This document shows, piece after piece, positions 43,756 through 56,598 of a stretch of DNA of 64,000 nt. Both the position numbers and the translations under genes were made by a program. The stretch spans positions 1,240,001-1,304,000 of the forward strand of contig JAHQRK010000008.1 in NCBI GenBank assembly GCA_019828595.1, read 5' to 3'. This stretch comes from Aphanomyces cochlioides (Eukaryota > Oomycota > Saprolegniomycetes > Saprolegniales > Verrucalvaceae). Every line of letters starts with the position of its first letter. Position 1 is the stretch's first letter. The notes below the pieces were generated by a model. The model saw only the letters and a program-made list of their open reading frames with translations. It was not told the DNA's origin and did not search any database.

Positions 43756-46700
43756 TTACTTGAGTTCGCGATAGTTTTCGTCCGTCGGTGGTTTTTCCTG
43801 GCGACGGCGCATGCGCAATACAACAAGGACGCTCACGAAAATTATCACGACCACCACAGCCACTGCAGAGCCAATGACCACAGCGTCGGCTTTGCCACTG
43901 GACTGAGTCGGTTCAAAAGCAGCAACGTTCGCAGGAGGGTTCGATGGGGCCGTGTTGGCTGCTGGGTACACGTAAACTGGTGGCCGGGGTGGGTATGTGG
44001 TTGAAGGGGGAAAGGGATAGTCGTCGGTAGGAGGAGGTGTTGGGTAGTTTGTAGGGGGTCGAGGAGGATAGTTATTCCAAGGGTACGATGGAGCGTACGT
44101 GGTTGGTGGGGGTGAAGGATAGTTGTTAACAGGTGGATAAGAAGGCGGAGGGTAATTGTTGGCGGGTGGATAGTTGTTGGTTGGTGGATAAGGGACATCT
44201 GATGGTCGAGTTTGGTATTGCGGTGGAGCCGATGGAGTGTCATTTGGGCAAGGCGTTCTAGCAACATAAGGGGACTTTTGAGGCGGAGCATTGTAGCCAT
44301 CATTATTGTCCTTGTCTGGAAGGGGGACAATGATAATTGCGGTTGGAGGGAGATCAGGGCGATCGTCCGAATCATAGTCATTGTCTCTCTTCGCATAGTC
44401 GTTGTCTCTCTTCGTGTAATCGTCGTCGTCAGGGAACCCTGTAGATTTGTAGTCCGAGTACTCCTTTGTCTTCCCTGGGTAAGAATCTTTCTTGGTGGGC
44501 TCACGGCAGTTGGAAATTGACTCAATGGCAGTAGGAAGACATTTGACCGACTTGTACGTACACTTGGAGCAACATGCAAGCTCCGCATGGTTGTAGAAGA
44601 TGGTGGCATCGTCACTTTCGTACACCAAGTTGCCACCACAAGCTTGTCCTGGAAGTGGACGACGACGGTCAGGGTTGAGAAGTGATCCACGGGCACATGT
44701 ACCCCGGCAGGAAGAAGTGACAGGTGGTACATCGGTGCATCGTTCAAAGTCGAACGATCTGGATTGTTTGGTGGAGCTCACTTTCCCCGATACATCATGA
44801 GAAAACACGTCACAGTCGACATGAATTGTCGTCACGTCGGTCTCCTTTAAAGCGATGGCAAATGCATCTCGGGAGAGCAAATCAACTTCAAAGTCTTGAC
44901 TTGTTGTCTTGGACTCATATCTCCATCGACACGTCAGTGAGTCGACGCGAAACTTGGGATGTTCGAGAGACTCGTCGTTGTCGTCGTCATCGTCGTCATT
45001 GTTTGTACGAAATGGATGTGGGCGAAGATGAATCACCGAGTAGTCACGGTGGGGAATATTGCAATGCGGTTCTTTTTCATACGCCCAGATCGAATGAAAC
45101 CAAGTGCTGAGGTAGTCCAGACGATCGTGGCCATGGCGATACACAATCCATGAAAAGTCCGTCAACTTGGCGCCACAATACGTCCAAGCTTCGAATTGAA
45201 TCGTCGTGGCAAAGCAAGTCAATGGCACATTCTCATTGGCACGCCAGTCATGCCAGCTTGTCTCGTTCTCCAACTTCCACCGCCAGAACGTGACTTGGTC
45301 GGCTGGAGGAATGTCAAGTTCATTGAAGGCGCCGACCGTCGACGAGACGTCAAAGAGGTCTTGGATCTTCCACGACTCGGACGAGAGCCACAGATGAGTT
45401 TGGCGGGTGTCCTTGTAGCCTGGCATGTGGAAGACGCTAGCAGGGTTGGCAATGTAGAGATCATGGACGACAATGGAGGCGCTTGGACCAACGCTGACAT
45501 CCACCAGAATATCATCTCCTGTCGCTGCAAGTGAGACTTTGCCTTCGCAGTGAAACTAGACATTGATGAGTTGTGTGGTGGAAGGTGTGGTAGGACGTAC
45601 TTGGTTGGGCGTCGCACCAGACGTGTCTCCACCTCGAGGAGGTTTCTTGTCGATGCCACTGCTGCAGTGCAACACGCGACCTTTGTAGGGAGACTCCTCC
45701 ACCCATAGTTCTCTCCACGTGTAGGAGAAGGCACACGTACGTTTGCAGTTCTCTGGTTTGAGGTACAACGAGGGTGATGCCAGGCCACGAGTGGTATTGA
45801 ATGGGTTGTTAGTCAACGCTGCAGCCACACAGGAAGGGTCTTCGAACGGAGCTCGAAGGCACGTCCATGGCTCAAGAGGGTTGTCGACGGAGAGAGGGCA
45901 GTTGGCCCAGTCTATAGCTATGACATTCACGTCGTCTTTGCAGGTGCATTCGTCTGATGAGCATGACTCGTCGTCGTTGTTTGTTCGAGACGTGATGAAT
46001 TGAGTCAACCCTTTAGTCAAGTCGCGGTCGATGAATTTCAACCATCCAATGTAATTCTGGTCCCTCTCACCACGAGCCGGACACGCTTGGGTGGACTGTG
46101 GTCTGAAGTGGTCATTGCAAACAGATGAAGTTGTTGTAGGGGGGAATGTAGATGGAGGAGGAGGTTCTGTGGTCGGAGTTGGAGAAGAAGGACTTGGAGT
46201 TGTGGGAAGAGGAGTTGTTGGCGACGGTGATGAAGGACATGGCGTGGTGACTACTGGTGTCGTCGGTGTTGGTGTAGCCGGATCCGGTGTAGTTGGACAT
46301 GGCGTGGTGACTGTTGGTGTAGCAGGATCCGGTGTAGTTGGACATGGCGTGGTGACTGTTGGTGTAGCAGGATCCGGTGTAGTTGGACATGGCGTGGTGA
46401 CAGGGGCGGTCGTTGGAGGAGCCGTAGTTGGTGGAGCCGTTGTTGGTGGGGCCGTAGTTGGTGGCGCTGTCGTTGGAGGAGCAGTAGTTGGTGGTGCCGT
46501 TGTTGGAGGAGCAGTGGTTGGTGGCGCTGTAGTTGGTGGCGCCGTCGTTGGAGGAGCAGTAGTTGGTGGTGCTGTCGTTGGAGGAGCAGTGGTTGGTGGA
46601 GCTGTAGTTGGTGGTGCCGTCGTTGGAGGAGCAGTGGTTGGTGGCGCTGTAGTTGGTGGCGCCGTCGTTGGAGGAGCAGTAGTTGGAGGGTCCGTAGTTG

Positions 46701-46815
46701 GAGGCGCAGTAGTTGGTTCGTCTGAAGTCGGACATGGCGTCGTGACTGGTTCTGTCGTCGGTGCACCAGTCGTTCCCGACTCACCGTTCGATATCCCAAT
46801 GTCTCCAAAGCCCAT
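43756..46815 (-). CDS. mucin-like type I membrane protein G
   Basis: Exon 1 is 46815-45601 and exon 2 is 45555-43756 (45-nt intron), 1004 residues. From the ATG at 46815 (MGFGDIGISNG) a stalk of about 20 APPTT repeats follows, then three TTPCPTTPDPATPTV repeats. A cysteine-bearing ectodomain comes next (DHFRPQSTQACP, TSRTNNDDES, CPLSVDNPLEPWTCLRAPFE, HCSSG), then a second module (FWRWKLENETSWHDWRANEN, FEAWTYCGAKL). A membrane-proximal Cys block (QACGGNLVYESDD, ACCSKCTY) precedes a Pro/Tyr-rich stretch. A single membrane helix (VIGSAVAVVVVIIFVSVLVV) ends in a short basic tail with ENYRELK. No signal peptide is visible at this ATG, so an upstream exon may be missing. It is a likely O-glycosylated surface protein. 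Confidence 0.8.
46255..46700 (-). repeat. tandem minisatellite encoding APPTT and TTPCPTTPDPATP repeats
   Basis: About 46405-46700 is a 15-bp tandem array (coding APPTT, roughly 20 copies) with variation at third codon positions. About 46255-46400 holds three near-identical 45-bp units. Both keep the reading frame of gene G. Confidence 0.85.
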
Positions 46816-47566
46816 GGTGATTGATGCCAATCAAATCTACAAATAAGTGTGCACATGAGTGAGCGATCTTTGACTTTTTCTCGAACCGTCACTTGCCTCG
46901 ATTGGTCGGTTCCACCAAAGTCAAATCTGGTGGAGAATGATTTCAGAGTGGAGGGCACATAGAGGCGAATCTCTTGAACTCGACCGAAGACGTCACCGCA
47001 AAGGAAGGAGCCAACGAGCTGCTCGATAGGCAAGGCAATTCCATACAATGTGTACTGTAAGTCACAACCACCATGCTTATCGAATTTTAGGTAGTTAAGA
47101 ATACGACGTTATCCCGCCAAGATAGAAATCTGTTTGTGGCTACCAAGCGTGAATGAACTGGCGAATCTCCTCCCCAAAAGTTTGAGCCCATGGGTTTTCA
47201 CTTGAGATCCAAGATCGTCGTCGTGGTCGTCCGTAACTGAAGAGTGTTCCACCCGCCACGACCACCGTACGACAATTTTTCACTGTGAACTATTGAAGTC
47301 TTGGGGAAATCGAACAAGATTGTGTGGTCAGGAGAATGCCCAAGGTGCTCAGGCGCTGGTGGAGTGTATGCAGAATCTAGAACTTTACTATCTCATTATC
47401 TCACTTCCTGAGATGACCAAACTCTTTACGATGTACACGGCTGAGCGAGTTGGATATAGGCTAACATGTAGATCACGCGGTCGAGTGGTGCGATGGCATC
47501 GCGGGTGTCGACGCCGCTACTGCCGCCACTGCTATCACAAATCGCTCGAAAGTACCGCGAGATAAG
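46816..47566. other. 5' region of gene G
   Basis: On the minus strand an open segment at about 47048-46905 (IEQLVGSFLCGDVFGRVQEI) is followed by GCAAGT and, at about 46840, TTATTTGTAG. It could be an upstream exon with a GC-AG intron, but the junction does not restore the frame of gene G cleanly. 47100-47566 holds nothing I can support. Confidence 0.35.
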
Positions 47567-50055
47567 CTACGGCATCACGTCATAATCGTCTTGGCGAAAC
47601 GAGATTACGTTGCGAGGAAGATGGGCGCAGTCGACGACGTTTTTCGCAAAGATAACCATCGAAATATCCTTGATCGTCGCACCTTCGTTTCGGAGGAGGA
47701 TCATCTTGGCGCTGCGGAAATGCAGTTCGTCGGCCACCATGATCCGCGTGGCCAACCAGTTGAAAAATTTCGTCGTGGTGAGCTCGCCTAGTCAGTCCCG
47801 GATGGAATCTTTGGATCCAAGTCTCCATAACCTCTCACGTGTAAATGCACAGAGACAACAAAAGCATCGAGCATGTGGCTCTACAAGTTTCCGAGATGTA
47901 GTGCAACAAACTGCAGAGCTTTTCTCACGTCGACTGCATACGTGTCGGTTTGGGCCGCAAGGAGGTACTGCCCCACAGCGCGTAGGGCTTGATCGTTTGT
48001 TACATCGAGATCCAATTGCGCCACGTGCGACTTGACGCGCATCAAATACCACCACGCAGCTTGGCAAAGTTGCCCTAAGCAGCGAAAATATGAATCTCAC
48101 ATTGATTTCACAAGCCTTACCAGCAAAGACGGAGCCAAATAACTCGACTTGGGCATTCTCTTCTACGTGGTCGATTCAATGCCTTTGAAATCAACGGGCC
48201 AAGCTTACCGACGTGAGCGTCAATAGCTTGCAAGACAGCGACGAGAGCCACGACTGCAGCCCGTGGTTCCCCGTATCGATCCTCGACAAAATCAATGCAG
48301 GCTTGATGGAGAGGGACAACTTCACTCGCTGCAATGTCGTTGTTGTCCGACCGCGTCTACGACAGTGAAACCTTTGACCGGCTGCAGTGTCATTCTTACG
48401 TCGCGGTCGTGTTCCATGCACCATTTCTCCCATTTCCGCTCGACTGTGGAGACTTTTGTCCATAGTTCGATAAAAAACAAGTCCAACGACTCGATGCCCA
48501 TCACTGGGATACATTTCGGCAGAACCTATGCACACCTTTGAAATGTCACCCGATGGGCTTTGGATTACATTGGAATGCCACTGGACAAATGGCTCCCAGA
48601 GAGACGATCTGGGGGCAACAACTGGCTCTAAGAGCGTGCGCAATGTGTCAGGCACGTTGGACTACAATATCCCGGTGAGGGGGATGAGGGGGGGGCAAAG
48701 GGGGGATCTACTCTGTCCGCTTGGATGTCGTCGCAGATAAATCTATCGCCAACGACAGTCAGAACGCGCTCAAGGGGACACGTAGTGTACCTTTCGAGTG
48801 CCTCTAATTCGTCGAGAAGACTACTCATATCGTTGGTGAAGTCCTTTCGGAACCTACGAGCCGCAATGGTGACTCGATTTTAAGCGGCTTGACGGAATAC
48901 TTGTGGCGCATTTCAGGGCTGCATAGTCGAATGTCGCGTTCATATTCACGCAAACGTGTGTTCCGTAGCAGCAACAATTGCATATCCGTTTGGAGGGATT
49001 GCGTCAGTTCTTTCGTCGCTACGACACAAACAACATGCGCAACGACCGAGATGGACAGATCAACCTGGATCACTTGCAGCAGGATTGGGCTCACAGCGCA
49101 CGCGTTCAAAGTCCTTGCGAAGAGCATCAGTGGCGTCGCGGACATGTCGAAGCTCTCTAATCTCGGTCTGGTATCGTGTGATTGCGGCACTCATGGCTTG
49201 CATTTCCCTAAATGGCGTCAATTTGAGACATCTCGTTGAGGAAACGACTCGAATACCTTTGCAAAGAAAGCGTGGAGGCAGCCATATCTCGCTGTTGCTG
49301 TATTGCTGCAGCATGCAAGCCCTCGCAAGCTTGCTGTGATTGTCGAATCGTCCCTGCGTCGAAACTTGAGATGTCATGAACGAGAGAATTGCATGCGAAC
49401 CTTGTGTTTCAGCAAGCTCGCCTCGTGCAATGTTGATTTCTCGCCTCAGCAGTCGTTCGTTGACTGCAAATGCATCCTGCTTGGCTTTAGCCTGGGCTTC
49501 CTTGGCTTTCGACATTGCCTTATAAGTGTGAAATCCACAAAAGTTGCCACTCGCTGTGATACCGTAGCATGGAGCACTTGAGTGCGCTCTTGATACGCAA
49601 TGTCAAGAAGAAGGAAGCACGGGATATCGTCATAATGTGTCCTGCAGCGCCGGTGAGGCTATTGCATTTAAGCTAAACAAACCGAGCTTGAATCTCAGCG
49701 ACGGTCGCAGTGTCGGAAAATATCCCACAACCAAAAAAGTCGCGTGCAATCGGCTCTTCGCTGTATCCACGACTTAAACGTCGGCAGAAGATTGCACAGT
49801 ACCTCAAGATTGCTGCCTTCAATTCATCCAAGATCGTGCCTACGATGGAAAAAACTCTCAGTGTCGGTCATGTCTACCAAGCGTACGAAGTATAGAGCCA
49901 AACGGATCAATGTCGTCGCAGAGTTCGTAGGCCAGGGCCAAGCAGGACTTGACTCGACGTTCTTTGTCAAACAGAGGATTGATGCTTTCTTGCTTTAGCT
50001 GCGCTTCTTGGAGGCGGACGTCATATTTCACCACCCTCGACTTGGTTTCCTTCAT
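47567..50055 (-). CDS. multi-exon coiled-coil protein (one internal stop)
   Basis: The ATG at 50055 (MKETKSRVVKYDVRLQEAQL) opens about a dozen exons joined by GT-AG introns, mostly 41-49 nt. One 44-nt example is 47788-47831. Spliced segments include KLAYELCDDIDPFG-like helices, MSKAKEAQAKAKQDAFAVNE, AAAIQQQRDMAASTLSLQRE, ITRYQTEIRELRHVRDATDA, DMSSLLDELEALER, FIELWTKVSTVERKWEKWC, ACIDFVEDRYGEPRAAVVAL and IFAKNVVDCAHLPRNVISFR, ending at 47567. The first half is a coiled coil, the second a helical globular region. One TAG at 47881-47883 interrupts LHLGNL/SHMLDAFVVSV, although the frame continues beyond it. Family not recognised; exon ends are by eye. It is either a recent pseudogene or a protein ending at this TAG. 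Confidence 0.6.
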
Positions 50056-50250
50056 GCGAACTCTGTCGGTTTCAACTGTAACTGGTTCGAATCATGTCGG
50101 TTACATTGGAAAGAACGCAATGGATTCAAAGTTTTCATGCTGACGACGCACCATGCAAGTGCTTGTTTCGAAAGCTTCTCTCTCTCTCTACTCAGCGATA
50201 GCTTATTGAGCTCTACCACGAGTGGGAGATGGCACAGTCTGAGCGAAATA

Positions 50251-52617
50251 TCAATATTTATCAAGTCCACAAATCTCAATATCATCAGCTCTCATACTCG
50301 GCGTGCGAAGGGCTACGATCATTCCAATGGCTCCGACTGCAAGACCAAAGATCCACGTCGACTTAACTTGACTTGGCGATCGTTTGGCCTTCATTTTATC
50401 CACCACGTCCTAGAAAATCACCGTCAATTGTATTCATAACGGGGAGTCTACCTCTACCGGTCGTTCGATGGCATGCACCAACACTTTGAACTGATCGCAG
50501 TATTCTCGATATGCTTTGGCGTAGCTGGCATACGCATTCGATTCTTCTTGGTGAGCCAGAATCCTCAGGCGTTCTTCCTGGAAGCAACGAGCAGGGGGCT
50601 TTATAAATATCCACGACGACTTAGCATGTCCACATGCATACTTGGCTCCGTCCACGCAATGGCGGCAGCATCGAATCGAGTGACGGGGACACTCGGAGCA
50701 CATTCCCATGTCACCTTGAATTGGAGTAAAGCAGCTATGGCACACTGCTGTCATCCAAGTTTCGTGAAAGATCTCGGCCTGCTGTAGTTCTTCTTCGGAC
50801 GATGAAATCATCTCGAGCGAGTCAAATCCACCGAGCATTTCCCTCCGGACAAGATAGCGGTCATATAGAACTCCACATGTGTTTCGGTCCTAGCATGGCC
50901 ACGTATGCTTTCGACGCGGGCTCCAAGAACGCCATCGCTTGCTTGAGGTCTCCACGGCTTAAACAAACTAGACCAAGAGCTCGTTCACCTAGACAAAGGC
51001 GTTAGTTTGCCCAGAAGAATGTCCACGTCGGTGACGATTACAATGCAGAACCCAAGATGTATCGCCCGCCTTGCGAAAGTTGTCGATGCAAAACTGAAGG
51101 TTCGCCTCGGCCTTGTCGTAGTCGCCGTTGGAGCGCAGAATTGCCGACAAGTTGTACAGCGTCGCGCAAGTGAACGAATGCTCTGGACCGAGCGCTCGCC
51201 AGTGGTAATCATAGGACTCTTGGAGAAGCGGCTCGGCTTGGTGAAACTTGCCTTGACGGGCGTAGCAAACCGCCAACGTCGTGCGGCAGATATTTGTTTC
51301 GCTGTGCAATCGGCCGTAGATCTTGCAGTGGAGGTCGTACGCTCGGATAAGCCATTCAGTTGCATCGATGAGTTGGTTCTGCCGGCTCTTGTACATTCCA
51401 ATCAAGATAACTGTCCTCAAAGTTTCAACGTTGTCGCGGCCAAAGACGCGCTCTTGCGACGCTAGACAATCTTCCAGTAGAGGCATTCCAGCAGTGTAAT
51501 CGCCAAATTGGCAATAGGCCTCGAAGAGTGATTCGATGGTCTGGGCAAGGAGCTCCTCGAGCATTGGCAGCGACTCATTAAACATGGGCTCCCACACTTG
51601 ACGTGGCTGCATGAGTCTCGCTTTGCTAAACGCCTCGATGTGGCAAATCCGCCAGCCGTACCAAAATGTCCGCGGTAGACTTTGTCGATAGATGTCGGCA
51701 GCGGTTTTGTACGCCGCGTCTGCTTCAACCTGCTTGTCCGCCATGGTCAAGACGGCGCCCAAGCAGCTGAACCACCGGAATCTCTCTTCGGGATCGGTGC
51801 TGCTTTCTGTTTGATGCTTCACGGTGCGGATCATCCAGTCTAGAAGAATATGGAGGACCATTTGGTCCAATTTCGCAAAGCCGACTTGGTCCACGATGAG
51901 GTTGAAAATATGATCGCGGTCGCTTTGGATCGTCGTCTTGGATTCCTGCGTGTTGATCGTGGCGATAGCTTGGAGAATAACCTCCGTTTGGTCGTCGCCA
52001 GCTTTCATGTCATGGAGAAATTCCGTCTTTTGAGTTTTCCCCATGGCGATTTCGAACCGAGCGTTCAAGACAATCGACATGTACACTTCGTAGACGCACC
52101 ACGTTCGCGTCAGCGTCACTGGGTTCGTCCACGGACTCAAAACCATCACGATTTGTCTCGAGGACGTCAATGCTGCTTGAAATCCACTGAGCCAGAACTC
52201 AAACGAACGGATTTGGCCCTTGATGTCATGCTGATTGTTGTTGAATGCACAAAACCAGAACGCCACACGCTGGTCGAGGTTGTTTTCCTCGACAAAGTTG
52301 TCGAGCGCGTCGAGGACATCGAGAAAGCGATATGACCACGCATGGCTGACAAACCATTGCGTCGGCTGCACATACTGTTGGCCGTCTGGTTCTTGGCTGA
52401 CATGATCAACAAGCGAGAGTTTCGTGGATTCTGTATACGGGAGAATGAATCGATCGCATACGTTTTCCGTCGTCAAGTCTTGGAAAGCGTCACGGCCACC
52501 GTGGATCTCAACAAAGCGATGGAAGTACGCCAGAGACACGGCCGAGGGATGCTGATCTGCCTCACCCATCGTGGAAAATATTCTGTCAATTTTGGAATCC
52601 AGTGACGGAAATCGCAT
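50251..52617 (-). CDS. TIR-like/TPR protein D with C-terminal membrane anchor
   Basis: Exons 52617-51042, 50988-50452 and 50409-50251 (introns 53 and 42 nt). From the ATG at 52617 (MRFPSLDSKI): FHRFVEIHGGRDAF, then a TIR-like block (QWFVSHAWSY; AFWFCAFNNNQHD; VMVLSPWTNP; TWCVYEVYMS with the Glu in the catalytic-like place). TPRs follow (DNVETLRTVILIGMYKSRQN; HSETNICRTTLAVCYARQGK; HSFTCATLYNLSAILRSNGD). A zinc motif (CHSC, CSECP, CCRHC) precedes exon 3, which encodes a hydrophobic helix STWIFGLAVGAIGMIVAL near the end. Exon 2 needs a one-base correction near 50877 (after MLGPKH), so it may be frameshifted. It is subfamily 2, with E. Confidence 0.75.
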
Positions 52618-53297
52618 GGATATTCAAAGTGCGAATCCGATGACGAGCTCATCATGGACAGCAACGTCACGGGAAACAAGGCAGGACACGGCAAGCTTTG
52701 TCCAGACGAGTCAAAACGTGATGGAGATTCAAATGAAGTGTCAAGAGTGTCGTCCATCTCGATTGGAATGTCGCTCTAGACGACAGGTGAATGAATTCGG
52801 GAGAGGTGCTCTAGTCGTAAGAGCAAAGTCTGTCAGAGGTCAATTTACGCTGGCGCTTGGGTAAAGTCCCCGCTGCCACACCGACTGGAATTGTCATGGG
52901 ATGGCGCCAAGACGCAGAGTCCAACTGATTGCGGATCGTGTGCTCGTTCCGTTCGTAACCCAGGCGCACTCAAATTGGTCGCTTTTCAAAGTCAAACCAG
53001 GCGCGACGTCATCATGACAGATATTTGCGTCGCACGATAGATCTGAATCGGGACAATGTCACTTGATGCCCAAGCAAATCAATGTTACACTTGAAGCAGT
53101 TTCTGGTAGCACCATTGGTCCTGATGACGTGGCAACCTTGTCGGCGATCCATTCAATCGGTATCTATACACTCTACGCAATTGCGATCGGATTGAAAACT
53201 ACACGAGCCTTTTGCTCGTGAGTAAAGCCAGGAAGAGGTTGACGACCGAGCGAGGGATAAAACACATTAATCGGCAAAGGATATGAAACCACTCTGA
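52618..53297. other. intergenic between TPR genes D and E
   Basis: Presumed promoter of gene D plus the 3' flank of E. Short frames only; nothing recognised. Confidence 0.4.
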
Positions 53298-55745
53298 CTA
53301 GGCCCGCCGTGCCCATCGAATCGCAATCGCCAGCACAAGGGCTCCAGCTGTCAAACCCACCAACATAGCGTGAGAACGCTTGGGAGATTGCTTGGACTCC
53401 AATTTCTAGACAAAGTGGTTGAAATAAGGGTTGGAGTGGTGTCAAGTACCTCGAGGTCGATGCGCTCCTGTACGTTAAACTTTTCGCAATACTCCTCGTA
53501 CTCCTTTGTACTTCGCGAGAAGTCATCCCAATTTCCTTGTTTCGCCAAAAGCTTGAGACGTTCCTCTTGAATGAATCGCGCTGGCGGCTTGACATGTGTC
53601 CACGACGAAATGTCATGACCAAGGAGGTTGGATGGTTTCCATGCACTTGGTGCAATATCGGATTGCAAAGCGAGGACATTTCGAGCATGTGCACATCGTG
53701 CCTTGGACTGTCGTGTAGCAGCCATGACAAGACATGCCATTCCAATTTTCGTGGAAAATGTCGGATGCTTTCAATGCATTCTCAAACGCCTCAATCGTCT
53801 CAAGCGAAGTAAATCCACCAGGCAACTCAAGCTGGAGAAAATATCGATCAAACAGTGTGCCTTGACTAACGGGATGCTTTGGACCCACTGCAGCAGTGTA
53901 CGCTTGAGTGACATTTTCCAACCATTCTTTGGCTTCATCGAGGCGTCCTTGGGCAAAGAGCACAAGTGCAAGGGACCGATCACCTACGTTTGACATGAGC
54001 CTCCGATCATCCTTAGGTCACTTACAGTGCATCACCCACGATGTCTCTCCCATGCGTTCATAGCTGGCTTTGCAAAATCGGAGATTCGCTTCAGCGGTAT
54101 CGTCTTTGCCAGTAAAGCGCAGGATAGCTGATAAATTAAAGAGCGCCGCACAAGTATTCGAGTGATCAGGGCCAATGATTCGCCAGTGGTGGTCGTAAGA
54201 AGTAAGCAACAGAGGCTCTGCCTCGGCATATTTTCCTTGACGAGAGTAGCACACGGCCAAAGTTCCCCGGCAAATATTTGTCTCGCCATTCGACTCGCCA
54301 TAGATTTCGCGATGTAGCTTGTACGCACGTTCGAGCCATTGTGTCGCTTCAACCAACTGGCCCTGACGGCTTTTGTACATTCCTGTCCACAGGAGAGTTG
54401 GCAAAGTTTCCACGTCGTCGCGACCAAACACGCGCTCTTGAGTTGCAAAACATTCCTCCAAGAGAGGCATTCCAGTGGCGAAATCGCCAAAGTGACAATA
54501 CGACTCGCCTTCTTCTCGAATTGCTCAAAGAGTGCTTTTGTGTTCTGGGCCAAGTAATTCCTTCAACATTGGAAGCGATTCCTTGTCCCAAGTTTCCCGG
54601 GGTTTGAGCAGTCGCGATTTGATATATGCCTCCCAGTGGCGTGCGCTCCATCCCAGCCACAGAATGCGCGGTAAACTTTCTTGGTGAATGTCGGCTGCGG
54701 TTTTAAAGGCTATTTCCGCCTCCACTAGGTTGTCTGTCATGTTGTAGACTGTCCCCAAGCTAAGATGCCATCGGCATTTTTCCTCGGGATCGATAGCCGC
54801 TTCCGCTTGATGGCTTCACGGTGCGCACCATCCAATCTTACATGACTTCCAACACCATTTGATCCAATTTCGCAAAGCCAACTTGGTCCGAGATAAGTTT
54901 GAAAATATGGTCGCGATCGCTTGCAATTGTCGTCGTGGATTCCTTGGTGTTGATCGTCGCCAAAGTCTTCAAGAAAATCTCCTTTTGATCGAGACCAGAC
55001 TTCATGTCATGGAGAAATTCCGTCTTTTGAGCTTTTCCCATGGCGATTTCGAACCGAGCGTTCAAGACAATCGACATGTACACTTCGTAGACGCACCACG
55101 TTCGCGACAGCGTCACTGGGTTCGTCCACGGACTCAAAACCATCACGATTTGTCTCGAGGATGTCAATGCTGCTTGAAACCCGCCGAGCCAAAAGTCGAA
55201 CGAGCGAATTTGGCCCTTGATGTCATGCTGATTGTTGTTGAATGCACAAAACCAAAACGCCACACTCTGGTCCAAGTTGTTTTCATCGACAAAGTTGTCG
55301 AGCGCGTCGAGTACATCGAGAAAGCGATACGACCACGCATGGCTGACAAACCACTGAGTTGGCCCCACATAGGACGCGCCATCAAGTTCTTGGTGGACGT
55401 AGTGAACCAAAGATAGCTTCTTGGCCGCTGTGAAAGGCAGAATGAATCGATCGCATACATCTTCGGTTGTCAAGTCTTGGAATGCGTCACGGCCGCCGTG
55501 GATCTCAACAAAGCGATGGAAGTACGAATACCACTTTACCCAGTAGACTTTGTTGATAAACCTCAGTTCCTCTTGACATGGGAATGCATTCCGTGCTTTA
55601 ATTCACGCAGATCTTGGCTATAAATGTCCACGACGATCGTAGACTCTGTTGTATTTCCACCGCTTTCGTCCATCGAGTCCATCGAGTCGTCTGCCTTGTT
55701 GACCACAGGACCAGATGCCTCTGCCCTGTCTGCATGAGTCTCCAT
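53298..55745 (-). pseudogene. TIR-like/TPR protein E (decayed paralogue of D)
   Basis: The TIR-like block is at 55530-54840 (FHRFVEIHGGRDAFQDLTTE; FVSHAWSYRF; AFWFCAFNNNQHD; TWCVYEVYMS) and stops at a TAA in VLEVM-stop-DWMVRTVK. TPR pieces follow (TVYNMTDNLVEAEIAFKTAA; GETNICRGTLAVCYSRQGKY), with frameshifts near 54820, 54500 and 53640. Introns are 53984-54025 (42 nt) and 53406-53449 (44 nt). The C-terminus has CHGC, CSKCP, YCTKC and a final exon with HAMLVGLTAGALVLAIAIRW, a tail anchor like that of D. A possible upstream start (METHADRAEASG, 55745) is uncertain. Its layout equals D's, so it is a tandem duplicate that has decayed. Confidence 0.75.
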
Positions 55746-56598
55746 AAAAATATCATTTCTTATAGAAATACTATTGTGAGATTCATTCTAAATAGTGAGA
55801 TGGGCTGGAAATGTATCGATTTTTTTAATCGATTTCCCAATTAGCTAAACACACCCAGACACACCCTAAAACACATGCAATTAATTTGACCAATATTCGG
55901 TTCAACTTGGCTTCAGTATGGTCAAATCGATTTGGAAATGTATTTGATTTTTGGTCGAAAATACAAATTTGACTGAAATTGACAATATAATTTTATACAG
56001 TATTCTTATTCTTACGATAAATTTAGTCAGTTTACTCTTTATTTCTATAATTTAATACATTCATTTTAACAATATATGTGTTTAAGCATCTGAATTGACT
56101 ACAGCTGTAGCTGCTTTGGGGGAAACTGCATCACCTTTGTCAACCCCAAGTCACGTTTTGTCATTGAAATCCCAAGCTCCTCTGTCGTCGTTGATTGCGA
56201 TCTCTTCACTGGCGTCATGCATTGGCCCTCGATGGATAACAACAAAATGTCCAGGGGGGGGCGACGAGCCCAACGAGGTGGCGATGAGTCTGGAATCGCC
56301 CATGAGCTTGAGTTGGGCTACCAAGTCTCATATCTTCGTGCCTTGGGTATTCAACGCAAGGTAGAAAACTCGCTCTATGGGCAACGCTTTCGGTCCCCTG
56401 GGGGAGTGAAAAGTCCTCGAGAAATGCGTGTTTATATGGCCCCTTGAGCAGTACATCGTGCTCAATTGGCACTGCTATCACCGTCGAATGCATGATTCAA
56501 GCGATAAGCACACGACAAGCAAGGGACAAGAAGTTTGCGACGATTAAATGCAAATGTCTACCAAGAGAACTTGAGAGATTGACAAGGACGACGCGTTA
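55746..56598. other. intergenic: dispersed repeat and a decayed minus-strand frame
   Basis: 55808-55990 resembles 5092-5310 (ATGTATCGATTTTTT, AATCGATTT, CAGTATGGTCAAATCGATTT). At about 56390-56140 the minus strand encodes RVFYLALNTQGTKI-stop-DLVAQLKLMGDSRLI and then GHFVVIHRGPMHDASEEIAI, a protein-like frame with one TGA. It is not recognised and is probably the relic of a gene end. Confidence 0.35.

Noticed and set aside
46091..46846. Long plus-strand VVGGA repeat protein
   Set aside because: It is the antisense shadow of the APPTT minisatellite of gene G, which has the intron, ectodomain and membrane helix on the minus strand.
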